A DNA stretch of 64,000 nt, taken from contig JACRPQ010000010.1 in the NCBI GenBank assembly GCA_016223135.1, positions 62,001-126,000 of the forward strand, given 5' to 3'. How positions within the stretch are numbered: the stretch's first letter is position 1; each line of letters starts with the position of its first letter. This DNA is from Chloroflexota bacterium. GTDB lineage: Bacteria; Chloroflexota; Anaerolineae; Anaerolineales; Villigracilaceae. Positions 51,486-61,946 of the stretch are shown piece after piece. The translations under genes and the position numbers were made by a program. Under the pieces are notes generated by a model. It saw only the letters and a program-made list of their open reading frames with translations, ran no database searches and had not been told where the DNA came from.

Positions 51486-54113
51486 CTATCCTTTTGGAAG
51501 CCAGACGGTGAAGGTGGAGCCTGCGCCGGGCTGGCTGATAAGTTCGATTTCACCGCCGTGCGCGGAAACGATGCCATAGGTGACGGAGAGTCCCAGCCCC
51601 GTTCCGCCGCGGCTGGCTTTGGTGGTGAAGAAGGGTTCGAAGATGCGCGTTTGAATCTCCGGCGGGATGCCCACGCCGCTGTCACGCACCGACACAATAA
51701 CGCCCTCGCGTCCCACTTTGGAAGAGACGGCGGTACGGATTTCCAACTTGCCGCCGTCCGGCATGGCTTGTAACGCGTTATGGACAAGATTGAGCAGGAC
51801 TTGTTTCATTTGGTTTTCGTCCATGGAGACCCAGGGTAAGTCATCTTGCAAATGCAGGAGCAATTCTACCCCGTTTGTATGCAGGAGATGGCGCGTCAAC
51901 GCTACTACATCTTCGACCACTTTGTTCAGGGAGGCGTTGGCGCGGGCGCTCTCGCTTTGACGGGCAAAATCGAGCAGGCGGCGGACGACATCCCGCGCAC
52001 GGCGCGCCTCGCGGATGACCAGGTCCAGGTCGGCGCGCAGAGGCGAATCGGCAGGGAGGTCGTTCATCACGAGTTCGGCAAAGCCGGTGACGGAAGTGAG
52101 GGGGTTGTTCAATTCATGGGCGATGCCCGCCGCCATCTCACCCACCGCCGCCAGTTTGGCGGCTTGAACAAGACGGTTTTCCGCCAGCCGCTGCGCCTCC
52201 ATGCGGGCGTTGAGTTCCATTTCGGTTTCGCGCAGTTGGTAGATGGTTTCCTGCAAACGCTGGTATTGGTCGGCGCTGGTGATGACCGCCGCCAGGATGC
52301 CCGCCAGCGACTCGAGAGCAATGTAATCATTGTGCGTAAATGCGTTGCGTGAACTGCTTTCCACATTGATAACACCCAGCACCTTCGATGCATCGCGGAT
52401 GGGAACGCACATCTCGGAGCCAGCCTGCCAGCCCTTGATGGGAGTGTAGCGTTCGTCCTGCAGCACGTCGTTGACCAGCAAGCCGCGTCCGCTTTCGAAG
52501 ACGTAGCCGGCAATGCCGCCCCGCAAGGGATAGGTGATGGATTTCATTGCCCGCTTCACCACATTAGGGCTGACGCCGCCAAGACCGCCGATGGTGAGGT
52601 CGCCATTTTCATCCGCAATGAAGACCGCCGTGAGTTCGTAAGAAAAATAACGCGCCAACAGGCTGGCAGTGGCTTCCGCCACTTGGCGAGGGTCGGTCAA
52701 CCCGACAATCTGCTGAACGACTTCATGAATCACGCCCAGGTTGCGCGCCCTGCCTTCCGCCTCCTCGCGGACACGTGTGTAATCTGCCAAACTGGCAAGA
52801 TGACTGGCAAGCACAGTCAACAGGCTTTCATCGTAGGGACTGAAGGCATTCCTCCGCCGGCTCTCCACGCTCAACGCTCCGATGGGTTGACCGCGCAGAC
52901 GCAGCGGCACGTAAATGCCAGACAGCGCGCCGGTATATAATGGCAGCCCAGAATCTGTCCCGGCTTCGCTCAGCCGAATCATCTGATCGCCGCTGAACAG
53001 ACGTGAAATCGGGTGACCCTCCGTGCCTCGCAGAATGGAGACCAGGTTTCCGCCTTCCATGCGGTATTCCTGAACGACCTGCTCGTTGGAGGAAAATAAA
53101 TCCAGCATGATCAATTCGGTGCCAAAGGCGCGTGAGAGCAGAGCAAACATGCGCCTTGCAATCTGGTCGAGGCTGCGACCCGTGGAGACGGTGAGGGCAA
53201 AGTCGTTCAGCATGGCGAGGCGGCGCAGGTGCCCCGCCATTTCGGCGATGGTAATCAGCGTTTCGAGCGCAGGGGCAATCTGATTCGCCAGATCCACCAA
53301 ACGCTTCCACTCTTCCGCTTTGAAGGCGAAGGAACGCCACATGCCTACGGCGCCGATCATGCGCTGACCGATAACCAGCGGCACACAAATCCAGGCTTTG
53401 GTACTTGCCTTCAATCCCTTATGCGGAATTTGCGCCCACAGCGCGTCGCCGCGCTGGACGGTGACGGGCGTTAGATTGCGGTTCATGCGGCGGAGCAGAG
53501 AGTGGGCGTCCATGGAGAGGAGCAGGTCGGCAACGGCAGGCGCATTCCACTGCGCGCGGATTTCGAGGGAGTCGGCGCGCCGGATGGCGAACCAGGCTCC
53601 CTGTACAGGCACGAGGCGGATAAAGGCATCCAATGCACGGTGGATGGCGCGCGGGAGGTCGTAGGGACTTTCCGCGTTCAGATCGGGCATCAGCAAAGAA
53701 GCCGCTACCGAGGAGGCGGGTGAAGGTTCGGCAGAGCGCGTCTCTGGACGCATGGCGGCTGCGGCAAGCCGCCAGATGCGTTGTGCCGTCAGGCTGAGCT
53801 GCGCCGCACCGACCAAAACGACGTGAGACATGCCCGGCAGCGGAAAGGCATATAACCGCCCGGCTTTCAAAGGCGTGGACGCAGGAAGAGAGACAGAACG
53901 GCTTACCCCACCGCTCAACGCGCCGGAAAGCCAGGTATTCACTTCTGTTTCCTCGAGAAATTTAACAAGCACAGATTGGGATTTTTTTCCCAAGCGGTAC
54001 TGCTCCGTTACGCGCCACTTTCCCGCTTCCTGCTCCACCAGCGCCGACCAGGCAGCGCCGGTCAATTGGCTGGCTTCTTTGAGTTGGGAGTTGATTACGG
54101 CAGTTTCGGGCAT
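51486..54113 (-). CDS. Multi-GAF histidine kinase
   Basis: I place the start at the ATG at 54113. The frame is open 183 codons further, but that part lies opposite trmFO. A TATAAT box ends 7 bases before this ATG. The 875-aa soluble protein carries several GAF domains, including LPLYTGALSGIYVPLRLRGQ and FSYELTAVFIADENGDLTIG with VLQDERYTPIKGWQAGSEM. A coiled coil follows, then HisKA with H666 (GIAHELNNPLTS) and HATPase (NLVHNALQAMPDGG, DSGVGIPPE, GGTGLGLSVTYGI). It is the first gene of the minus-strand operon. It probably senses a soluble signal and phosphorylates the receiver-kinase. Confidence 0.9.
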   Translation of the reverse strand: MPETAVINSQLKEASQLTGAAWSALVEQEAGKWRVTEQYRLGKKSQSVLVKFLEETEVNTWLSGALSGGVSRSVSLPASTPLKAGRLYAFPLPGMSHVVLVGAAQLSLTAQRIWRLAAAAMRPETRSAEPSPASSVAASLLMPDLNAESPYDLPRAIHRALDAFIRLVPVQGAWFAIRRADSLEIRAQWNAPAVADLLLSMDAHSLLRRMNRNLTPVTVQRGDALWAQIPHKGLKASTKAWICVPLVIGQRMIGAVGMWRSFAFKAEEWKRLVDLANQIAPALETLITIAEMAGHLRRLAMLNDFALTVSTGRSLDQIARRMFALLSRAFGTELIMLDLFSSNEQVVQEYRMEGGNLVSILRGTEGHPISRLFSGDQMIRLSEAGTDSGLPLYTGALSGIYVPLRLRGQPIGALSVESRRRNAFSPYDESLLTVLASHLASLADYTRVREEAEGRARNLGVIHEVVQQIVGLTDPRQVAEATASLLARYFSYELTAVFIADENGDLTIGGLGGVSPNVVKRAMKSITYPLRGGIAGYVFESGRGLLVNDVLQDERYTPIKGWQAGSEMCVPIRDASKVLGVINVESSSRNAFTHNDYIALESLAGILAAVITSADQYQRLQETIYQLRETEMELNARMEAQRLAENRLVQAAKLAAVGEMAAGIAHELNNPLTSVTGFAELVMNDLPADSPLRADLDLVIREARRARDVVRRLLDFARQSESARANASLNKVVEDVVALTRHLLHTNGVELLLHLQDDLPWVSMDENQMKQVLLNLVHNALQAMPDGGKLEIRTAVSSKVGREGVIVSVRDSGVGIPPEIQTRIFEPFFTTKASRGGTGLGLSVTYGIVSAHGGEIELISQPGAGSTFTVWLPKG

Positions 54114-54120
54114 TGGGATA

Positions 54121-54126
54121 ATTATA
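54121..54126 (-). promoter_or_regulatory. -10 box of the multi-GAF kinase operon
   Basis: A perfect TATAAT on the minus strand ends seven bases before the ATG at 54113, which puts the likely transcript start at or next to the start codon. No good -35 was found. The message would be nearly leaderless. Confidence 0.55.
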
Positions 54127-54155
54127 CAGCAGGGATATTCGCCGATGCGAAATGG

Positions 54156-54161
54156 TAGAAT
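54156..54161 (+). promoter_or_regulatory. -10 box of trmFO
   Basis: TAGAAT lies six bases ahead of the trmFO ATG at 54168, with no Shine-Dalgarno sequence between them. This is the spacing expected of a leaderless message. No clear -35 was found. Confidence 0.5.
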
Positions 54162-54167
54162 CAACTC

Positions 54168-55505
54168 ATGGCTGATCTCATTATCATTGGCGGCGGACTG
54201 GCAGGCAGTGAAGCCGCCTGGCAAGCCGCCCAGCGCGGACTGAATGTGCGTCTCTTTGAGATGCGCCCCCTGGTGCAGACGGGCGCGCATCAGACCTCCG
54301 ACCTGGCGGAACTCGTCTGCTCGAATTCGCTCGGCTCGAACCTGCCCGACCGCGCCTCCGGCTTGCTCAAGGAAGAGGCGCGCCTGCTCGGCTCGATGCT
54401 GCTGGAGTGCGCGGAAGAAGCGGCTCTGCCGGCTGGCGGCGCGCTGGCAGTGGACCGTGAACTGTTTGCCCGTAAAGTGACCGAGCGTCTCGAGGCGCAT
54501 CCCCGCATCGAAATCGTGCGCGAGGAGGTGCGCGAGATTCCGCATACTCCTGCCATCGTCGCCAGCGGACCGCTGACATCGCCGGCGTTGTCGCAGTCCA
54601 TTGCGGCGTTGAGCGGCGAGGAACATCTGTTTTTTTTCGACGCCATCGCGCCGGTCATCCATGCGGATTCAATCAACATGGAAATTGCCTTTCGCGCCTC
54701 GCGCTATGGCACAGGCGAACAAGAGGATGGCGACTACATCAACTGCCCGATGACGAAGGAGGAATATTACGCCTTCGTGGATGCGCTCCTGCACGCGGAA
54801 CGCATCGAACTGCGCGCTTTCGAGGAGGCGATTAAAAACGGCGTGAAGGCGGGGCATTTCTTCGAGGGCTGTCTGCCGGTGGAAATCATCGCCGAGCGCG
54901 GGTTGGATTCGCTGGCGTTCGGTCCCATGCGCCCGGTGGGACTGCGCGATCCGCGCACAGGAAAACGCCCCCATGCGGTGGTGCAGCTGCGGCAGGATAA
55001 CCTGGCAGGCAGTTTGTATAACATGGTGGGGTTTCAGACCAATCTGAAATTCCCGGAACAGAAGCGCGTCTTCCGCATGATACCGGGCTTGGAAAACGCC
55101 GAGTTCCTACGCTACGGGCAGATGCACCGCAACACGTTCATCGCGTCGCCCAAACTTCTGCGCCCCAGCCTGCAATTCCGTCAGCGCGACGATTTGTTCT
55201 TTGCCGGTCAAATCACGGGCGTGGAAGGGTATATGGGAAACATCGCCACCGGTCTGCTGGCGGGCATCAATGCGGCACGCCTGCTTCACGGCGAAGAGCC
55301 GCTCATCCTGCCTGCCACCACGATGCTCGGCGCCTTGTGCCATTACGTGACCCATGCCGACCTCAAAGACTTTCAGCCGATGAAGGCAAACTTCGGCATC
55401 CTGCCGCCGCTGGACGTCAAAACCCACAAACGGGAGCGCGGCAGGGCTTACGCCGAACGCGCCCTGAATGACTTGCAAACCATCCTCAATGGGGTTCGAG
55501 TTTGA
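54168..55505 (+). CDS. trmFO: TrmFO, folate/FAD-dependent tRNA (uracil-54-C5) methyltransferase
   Basis: The 445-aa protein has the FAD-binding start [18 protein letters not shown] and the family blocks [44 protein letters not shown] and [18 protein letters not shown], with the length usual for TrmFO. It makes ribothymidine at position 54 of tRNA using methylene-tetrahydrofolate. It is divergent from the multi-GAF kinase over a 54-bp gap. A TTG-started peptidase gene overlaps its stop. The assignment is secure. Confidence 0.95.
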   Translation: MADLIIIGGGLAGSEAAWQAAQRGLNVRLFEMRPLVQTGAHQTSDLAELVCSNSLGSNLPDRASGLLKEEARLLGSMLLECAEEAALPAGGALAVDRELFARKVTERLEAHPRIEIVREEVREIPHTPAIVASGPLTSPALSQSIAALSGEEHLFFFDAIAPVIHADSINMEIAFRASRYGTGEQEDGDYINCPMTKEEYYAFVDALLHAERIELRAFEEAIKNGVKAGHFFEGCLPVEIIAERGLDSLAFGPMRPVGLRDPRTGKRPHAVVQLRQDNLAGSLYNMVGFQTNLKFPEQKRVFRMIPGLENAEFLRYGQMHRNTFIASPKLLRPSLQFRQRDDLFFAGQITGVEGYMGNIATGLLAGINAARLLHGEEPLILPATTMLGALCHYVTHADLKDFQPMKANFGILPPLDVKTHKRERGRAYAERALNDLQTILNGVRV

Positions 55506-56410
55506 AAAACAAGTTCATCGTCCTCTATTTAACGTTCATCGGATTTCTGCTTGCCATCATCATTGGATGGTACGTCTATGCGTTTCAGACTCCGCCGGAA
55601 CCTGACTCTGCCCGATTCGACGGTCAACGCGCCTACGCCGATGTAGTCACGCAGGTCGGTTTCGGGGCGCGGACGCCCGGGTCGGGGGGACATGCCAAAG
55701 TCCGAGAATGGATGCGGGAGGAACTGGAGGCGGCGGGCTGGCAGGTGGAGGTTCAGGAATCGGATGCGATGGGGCATCCCGTCTTCAATCTCGTGGCAAA
55801 GCGGGGAGAAGCGCCTCCACAAGTCATTTTGGGGGCGCACTACGACACGCGCCTGTTTGCCGATCACGATCCCAACCCGGCGAATCATTCTCTGCCGGTG
55901 CCGGGCGCCAATGACGGGGCTTCGGGGGTGGCGGTACTGCTCGAACTGGCGCGCGTCCTGCCGCCGGATACGGTTCCCGTTTGGCTGGTGTTCTTCGATG
56001 CGGAGGACAACGGACGGATCGAAGGCTGGGATTGGATTCTCGGCTCGCGCGAGTTTGTAAAGAACAACCCGCTTCAGCCGCGGGCGGTGGTGATTGTGGA
56101 TATGATCGGCGACGCCAATTTGCAAATTTACAAGGAGCGCAATTCCACGCCGGCGTTGACCGATGAAATCTGGGCGGCGGCGCAGGCGCTGGGCTATGAA
56201 GAGGTGTTCATCCCCGAATATAAGTTCTCCATGCTCGACGATCACACGCCATTTCTGGAAGCGGGCATCCCTGCGGTGGACATCATTGATTTTGATTACC
56301 CTCACTGGCACACCCTGGCAGATACGCCGGACAAAGTCTCGCCGCAAAGTTTGCAGGCGGTGGGAGAGACATTGCTAGCCTGGCTGACAGGGCAAAGCCT
56401 CCAACCCTGA
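55502..56410 (+). CDS. M28-family metallopeptidase / glutaminyl-cyclase-like, membrane-anchored
   Basis: The TTG at 55502 overlaps the trmFO stop. The 302-aa product has an N-terminal hydrophobic anchor ([19 protein letters not shown]) and an M28 fold with zinc ligands: [40 protein letters not shown] and [17 protein letters not shown]. The general acid/base glutamate region (FDAEDNG) and the single-zinc-like arrangement resemble glutaminyl-peptide cyclotransferases as well as aminopeptidases. It probably acts outside the membrane on peptides. Which reaction it performs cannot be settled from sequence. Confidence 0.87.
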   Translation: MKNKFIVLYLTFIGFLLAIIIGWYVYAFQTPPEPDSARFDGQRAYADVVTQVGFGARTPGSGGHAKVREWMREELEAAGWQVEVQESDAMGHPVFNLVAKRGEAPPQVILGAHYDTRLFADHDPNPANHSLPVPGANDGASGVAVLLELARVLPPDTVPVWLVFFDAEDNGRIEGWDWILGSREFVKNNPLQPRAVVIVDMIGDANLQIYKERNSTPALTDEIWAAAQALGYEEVFIPEYKFSMLDDHTPFLEAGIPAVDIIDFDYPHWHTLADTPDKVSPQSLQAVGETLLAWLTGQSLQP

Positions 56411-56416
56411 TAAAAT
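56411..56416 (+). promoter_or_regulatory. -10 box of the RsbR-like histidine kinase gene
   Basis: TAAAAT lies six bases before the GTG start at 56423 without a ribosome-binding site, the same leaderless spacing as at trmFO. Confidence 0.45.
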
Positions 56417-56422
56417 ACGTCT

Positions 56423-57658
56423 GTGCCGAGAAAACCTGAGCCCATTCAGAAAATTCTTGTCAAGATCCGCCCGGTGTGGATTCAACTTGTGGGCGAGGAA
56501 CTGGCGCAGGATGCAGAGATGCGCGCCAGCCTCAACGAGCAGTTGGAACGCTTCTTCGACCTGTTGATACAGACCGCTCACAGCGGAGACACGGCATGGA
56601 TGGACTCGGTACTGCTCGATTGGGCAAAGTCATCCACAGAGACGAATCTGGAGACAGGCGTCTATCAAGTCACCTTCCTGCTGAACCGCATGATGGCGCT
56701 GATGATTCAAGCGGCAAAAGAAACGCTGACCAAACAACAGGCGCTCGACCTGCTGGCGGCGGTCTTTCCGATTTTCACCTATGGGCTGGGCGTGGTGGCG
56801 CGCTACGAAATGGAAACCCGCGTAGCATATATTTCGAGCGAAATGGAAAAAGCGCAAAAACAACTGGCGCGCGTGGATCGCAGCAAGTCTGCTTTCATTT
56901 CGGTGGCGGCGCACGAACTCAAGACCCCGCTCACGCTGATTGATGGCTACGCCTCCATGATGGAGGATATGCTGAGAGAAGGCAAAGGCTTGCCGCTGGA
57001 CAGTCTGCTGGCGGGCATGCGAAGCGGCATCCAACGCCTGCGCTCCATTGTAGATGACATGCTGGATGTTTCAATGATTGATAACAACCTGCTCAACTTG
57101 AACATCCAGCCCATTCAGCTTGATACGCTTCTGGAAATCCTCGCGCGCGATTTCCACAGTACGGTTCAGAGACGCCGCCAGACTTTGGAAATTCGGCATT
57201 TCGAAGGCAGCGACCAATGGATTTATGTGGATTCGGCGCGCATCCTGCAGGCAATTCGCAACATTCTTGAGAATGCCGTCAAGTACACGCCCGACGGCGG
57301 CAAAATCATCGTGGATGGCAGAACCCTGCCGGGCTTTATCGAAGTGACCGTGCAGGATACCGGCATCGGCATCTCGCTCGAAAATCAATCCGTCATCTTC
57401 GAAAAATTCGGGCAGTTGGGGCGGCTCGAATTGCACTCCACTGGCAAGACAAAATTCAAAGGCGGAGGCGCCGGCTTGGGATTGCCCATTGCCCGAGGCA
57501 TCCTGGAAGCGCACGGCGGCTCGATTTGGGTCGAATCGGAAGGCTGCGACGAAGAGAAATGTCCCGGCTCCACCTTCCATCTGTTGATTCCCATTCGCAC
57601 CGAGACCGCCGAAACAAAAATGAAAAGATTATTCGATGAACTCGAAAAAAAGGAATAG
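56423..57658 (+). CDS. Sensor histidine kinase with helical N-terminal domain
   Basis: The GTG start gives 411 residues. The first 150 are all helical (IRPVWIQLVGEELAQDAEM, YGLGVVARYEMETRVAYIS) and resemble the globin-like N-terminal domains of RsbR-type sensors, though this is a weak match by eye. A coiled coil leads to HisKA (SVAAHELKTPLTLIDGYA) and HATPase (NILENAVKYTPDGG, DTGIGIS, GAGLGLPIARGILE). No membrane span is present and no partner regulator is adjacent. It lies between the M28 gene and hflX on the plus strand. Confidence 0.9.
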   Translation: MPRKPEPIQKILVKIRPVWIQLVGEELAQDAEMRASLNEQLERFFDLLIQTAHSGDTAWMDSVLLDWAKSSTETNLETGVYQVTFLLNRMMALMIQAAKETLTKQQALDLLAAVFPIFTYGLGVVARYEMETRVAYISSEMEKAQKQLARVDRSKSAFISVAAHELKTPLTLIDGYASMMEDMLREGKGLPLDSLLAGMRSGIQRLRSIVDDMLDVSMIDNNLLNLNIQPIQLDTLLEILARDFHSTVQRRRQTLEIRHFEGSDQWIYVDSARILQAIRNILENAVKYTPDGGKIIVDGRTLPGFIEVTVQDTGIGISLENQSVIFEKFGQLGRLELHSTGKTKFKGGGAGLGLPIARGILEAHGGSIWVESEGCDEEKCPGSTFHLLIPIRTETAETKMKRLFDELEKKE

Positions 57659-57663
57659 AACGA

Positions 57664-59012
<1,349 letters not shown>

Positions 59013-59016
<4 letters not shown>

Positions 59017-59225
59017 AATGGCTTTCCAAACTCATTGACCGCGCCTCGACTTTTTTCGCGCATCGCAAGGGCTTACTGCCCATGCTTGGCATCCTGCTGG
59101 TCATCCTCAACTACATCCTGCTGTTCGTCCTCGGTCCCTATAACATCATCACAGGAACTCACCTGTTCCTGCACCTTGGCGTGATTGTTGCCATCTTTGG
59201 CTTTATGCTGGCGTGGGCGCTTTGA
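59013..59225 (+). CDS. Small membrane protein, 70 aa
   Basis: Translationally coupled to hflX by an ATGA overlap, this protein has a basic start and two hydrophobic segments (about residues 22-42 and 48-69) and ends directly after the second one. No family is recognised. It overlaps the 3' end of murI on the other strand by 23 bp. Confidence 0.75.
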
Positions 59226-60042
59226 TGGAAACCTCATCCACCCACTCGACGCCCTCCACCATGCCGCTCTCCCCCAACAGCACGGGCAGCAGAGATTTCA
59301 ACGCATTGGGATCGCCCGACGTATAGAAGCGGACTTCTCCCCGCCCAGACGAGGCGTTTCTCAGCCCTCCCGCTTCCAACAGACGTTTGACCTGTCTCGC
59401 CACCGCCGGGGCTGGGTCAATCACCCGAACCTTTTCCCCCGCAACCTCCCGAATGAGCGGAATCACAAACGGATAATGCGTGCATCCCAGCACGACGGTG
59501 TCAATGTTTTTCGCAAGCATGGGACGCAGGGCGTTTTCCAGAATTCGGCGGGTTTCGCCGCCCTGCAGATTTCCCCGTTCGATTTCCTGCACGAGTCCGG
59601 GACAAGTATCCTGAAACAACTCCACGCCGTTGGCAAAACGTTCCACCACCGAGGCGTATAACGCTCCCTGAAAGGTTGCCGGCGTGGCAAGGACGCCAAC
59701 CTTGCCCGTTTGCGTCGTCTCCGCCGCCGGTTTGACCGCCGGCTCCATGCCGACAAACTGTACAGCGGGGAATCGCTCGCGCAAATACTTCAGCGCCGCC
59801 GCAGACGCCGTGTTGCAGGCAACGACGATAATCTTTGCGCCGCGCGCCAGCAGGAATTTCGTAATCGCTTCCGAAAAATCACGGATCTGCTCCATGGGGC
59901 GCGGACCGTAGGGAATGTGTCCCTGGTCGCCGAAATAGAGAATGGGCTCTTCCGGCATCTGCGCGCGAATCGCCCGCAGGACGGAAAGTCCGCCCACGCC
60001 GGAGTCAAAGATGCCGATGGGAGATGTAGGGGTAAATATCAT
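59203..60042 (-). CDS. murI: Glutamate racemase
   Basis: The ATG at 60042 gives 279 residues beginning MIFTPTSPIGIFDSGVGGLS; the upstream extension to 60102 lacks family features. Both catalytic cysteines are present (VVACNTASAAAL and VLGCTHYPF), with YFGDQGHIPYG and the phosphate-like IDPAPAVA motif. The enzyme makes D-glutamate for peptidoglycan, implying that the organism makes at least some peptidoglycan. It is convergent with the hflX unit with a short overlap. Confidence 0.94.
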   Translation of the reverse strand: MIFTPTSPIGIFDSGVGGLSVLRAIRAQMPEEPILYFGDQGHIPYGPRPMEQIRDFSEAITKFLLARGAKIIVVACNTASAAALKYLRERFPAVQFVGMEPAVKPAAETTQTGKVGVLATPATFQGALYASVVERFANGVELFQDTCPGLVQEIERGNLQGGETRRILENALRPMLAKNIDTVVLGCTHYPFVIPLIREVAGEKVRVIDPAPAVARQVKRLLEAGGLRNASSGRGEVRFYTSGDPNALKSLLPVLLGESGMVEGVEWVDEVSIKAPTPA

Positions 60043-60058
60043 TCTAGAAAACTGGATA

Positions 60059-60274
60059 TTACTTGATGACCTTCTCCGCCCAGAAAACCACTTTCGATGC
60101 AAGTTTCAACGCATCTCGATATTCATCTTTTGTAATATCTTCAGCCACACTTGGATACCTGGATTGCACAGCATATGCCACGCCTTTCAAGCGGCCGCCT
60201 TTTTCAGCCAAGGTCAGATTGGCTTTGGCGCGTAACAACCAGGTATGTGGATTGGCAGGGTCCTTATGCTTCAT
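60059..60274 (-). pseudogene. HEPN-domain toxin remnant with internal deletion, 71 aa
   Basis: The product keeps the beginning (HTWLLRAKANLTLAEKG) and end (VAYAVQSRYPSVAED, YRDALKLASKVVFWAEKVI) of a HEPN protein but lacks the middle helices. Those normally carry the recruitment motif AQQAAEKALKA and the R-x4-6-H active site. Family members usually have about 120-135 residues. The frame is intact, so a short protein can still be made, but it cannot be an active RNase. It overlaps the MNT gene by 11 bp, the standard arrangement of the pair. Confidence 0.75.
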
Positions 60275-60599
60275 AGACCACGCGCCCTTCTTGCAAGGCA
60301 GGCTTTATCACTGTCCCGTTTTTTGAACCGTATTTTTTCAAATCCTTTTCGGTAGCCACAATCACATCTACTGAAATTCCGACGCCTCTTAAACCGCGGT
60401 AAATCTTCTGTGCCGTCTGCCGGCGATGAACAGATTTGTCAACGACAACCAAAATATCAAAATCACTGTCCTTATCCATTCCTCCGCGCACCGCAGAACC
60501 GAATAAAATCACGCGTCTTGGATTGGCAAGAGCCACAATTCGGCGCGTAACCTCCTTTAGGAGTTTCTTGTTTGAGAGTGTTATAGCAGGTAAAGCCAT
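60264..60599 (-). CDS. MNT-type nucleotidyltransferase antitoxin, 111 aa
   Basis: The protein has the minimal nucleotidyltransferase signature ILFGSAVRGG followed by SDFDILVVVD, and a later strand with VDVIVA, completing the acidic triad. In MNT/HEPN pairs this enzyme adds AMP to the HEPN toxin and silences it. Its partner here has lost its active region, so the antitoxin may be a relic or may have another target. A TATAAT box sits about 15 bases upstream of the ATG on the minus strand (60614-60619). Confidence 0.87.
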   Translation of the reverse strand: MALPAITLSNKKLLKEVTRRIVALANPRRVILFGSAVRGGMDKDSDFDILVVVDKSVHRRQTAQKIYRGLRGVGISVDVIVATEKDLKKYGSKNGTVIKPALQEGRVVYEA

Positions 60600-60715
60600 A
60601 TGTCTTAACTTCGATTATACAGCAAACACCTTGAACACATGCCGTCTGCGATGCCAAGAAGAAGTCGGAAATCTTTTTTAACCTCAATTCGAGATAAACG
60701 CTCGCGTCCGAAAAT

Positions 60716-61429
60716 TCACCGCTTTGCCGCCTCAACAAACTTCCTGAACAAGTTCCGCGTGGATTCCTGATCGGTCAGCCATTCGGGGTGCCATTGCACA
60801 GCAATGCCGAAGGGATGACCGGGCAGTTCCACCGCCTCGACCAGTCCGTCCGGGGCGCGACCTGCGACGCGCAGCGAGGGGGCGATGTCTTTGAGTCCCT
60901 GGTGGTGCAGGCTGTTGACCTTGACGATGGGTTCGCCCAACACCTCCGCGATGTGCGTCCCCTCTTCGATTTTGACCTCATGCACGAGCGTCGTCCGCAA
61001 ATGACCTGGGTATGCGTGGTCGAGCGCGCCGGGTAGTTGGTCGGGGAGGTGGGTGTACAGCGTCCCACCCAAGCCGACGTTGACCAACTGGCAGCCGCGG
61101 CAGATGCCGAGGAAAGGTTTGCCGTCGGAGGCTGAGGCTTGGATCATTTTCAGTTCGAGGGCATCCCGTTCCGGTTCCACGCCATAGACGCGGGGATGCG
61201 GCACGCCGGCAAAATGTTCGATGGCGATGTCGCCGCCTCCTGAAAAGAGAATCCCATCCAGGCGGGCATAAAGAGCATCCCATCCGTCTGCATGAATCAT
61301 GGATGGGATGAGAACCGGTACGCCGCCCGCTTGCATGACGGCATGAATGTACGCTTGCATTAGCGTGACGGTCGGATGACCATTCGCATTGGTAGACTGG
61401 TTGGTGGTGATGCCGATGAGTGGTTTCAT
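60716..61429 (-). CDS. Class-I glutamine-amidotransferase-like peptidase C26 (PuuD-like)
   Basis: I use the ATG at 61429 (MKPLIGITTNQ). The longer frame runs through the rplS terminator. The 237-aa product has the C26 pattern: LDGILFSGGGDI, GICRGCQLVNVGLGG with the nucleophile cysteine, VNSLHHQGL and AVQWHPEW with the catalytic histidine and glutamate. Relatives hydrolyse gamma-glutamyl amides such as gamma-glutamyl-GABA. The substrate here is not certain. The gene lies downstream of rplS but behind a strong terminator, so it probably has its own promoter. Confidence 0.88.
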   Translation of the reverse strand: MKPLIGITTNQSTNANGHPTVTLMQAYIHAVMQAGGVPVLIPSMIHADGWDALYARLDGILFSGGGDIAIEHFAGVPHPRVYGVEPERDALELKMIQASASDGKPFLGICRGCQLVNVGLGGTLYTHLPDQLPGALDHAYPGHLRTTLVHEVKIEEGTHIAEVLGEPIVKVNSLHHQGLKDIAPSLRVAGRAPDGLVEAVELPGHPFGIAVQWHPEWLTDQESTRNLFRKFVEAAKR

Positions 61430-61444
61430 GTCCCCAATTGTAAT

Positions 61445-61489
61445 CAAAAAAAAAAAAGGCCCTAAAGGTTTGGAAACCTTTAGGGCCTT
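61445..61489 (-). terminator. Intrinsic terminator of rplS
   Basis: On the minus strand the perfect 16-bp arms (aaggccctaaaggttt and its complement, 61456-61489) are followed by an unbroken run of 12 T. The stem begins eight bases after the rplS stop. Confidence 0.95.
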
Positions 61490-61496
61490 AGTCAGG

Positions 61497-61847
61497 CTAT
61501 TTATCGAACTTCTGTTTGAGGCGGGCGGATTTGCCGGTGCGCTCGCGCATGAAGTAGAGTTGTGCCCGGCGGACTTCGCCATGGCGCTCCACTACGATTT
61601 TGTCAATGCGCGGAGAGCGAAGCAGGAAGGTGCGCTCGACGCCAATGCCGTTGGACGCCACGCGGCGCACAGTGATGGACTCGTCGTTGCCGCCTTTGCG
61701 GGCGCGGATGACGGTACCTTTGAACTCCTGAATGCGCTCGCGGTTGCCTTCCTTGATTTTGACGTGCACGCTCACGCTGTCGCCGGAGCGAATTGCAGGG
61801 ATGTTTTCGTTTTTCTTGGCTTCGAGAGCCTTGATGATGTCTGCCAT
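61497..61847 (-). CDS. rplS: Ribosomal protein L19
   Basis: The 116-aa product matches L19 in length and blocks (RSGDSVSVHVKIKEGNRERI, FKGTVIRARKGG, GIGVERTFLLRSPRID, RRAQLYFMRERTGK). It lies at the 30S-50S interface. aaggaaga precedes its ATG. Unusually, trmD and rpsP are not adjacent; a histidine phosphatase gene lies upstream. Confidence 0.97.
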   Translation of the reverse strand: MADIIKALEAKKNENIPAIRSGDSVSVHVKIKEGNRERIQEFKGTVIRARKGGNDESITVRRVASNGIGVERTFLLRSPRIDKIVVERHGEVRRAQLYFMRERTGKSARLKQKFDK

Positions 61848-61946
61848 TGTCGTTCTTCCTTCGTATGATTTCGTTTTCAGAGCGGGCGGATTATAGCACG
61901 CCTTTTCGAGGTTTACAAGCAGAATTTTGCGCGGAAATGCGAGACA

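Noticed and set aside
54114-54662. 183-codon N-terminal extension of the multi-GAF kinase
   Set aside because: It lies opposite trmFO, has shadow-like composition, and a TATAAT box lies just before the ATG at 54113.
61430-61582. N-terminal extension of the C26 peptidase
   Set aside because: It would read through the rplS terminator and the end of rplS on the same strand; the fold begins at MKPLIGITTNQ.
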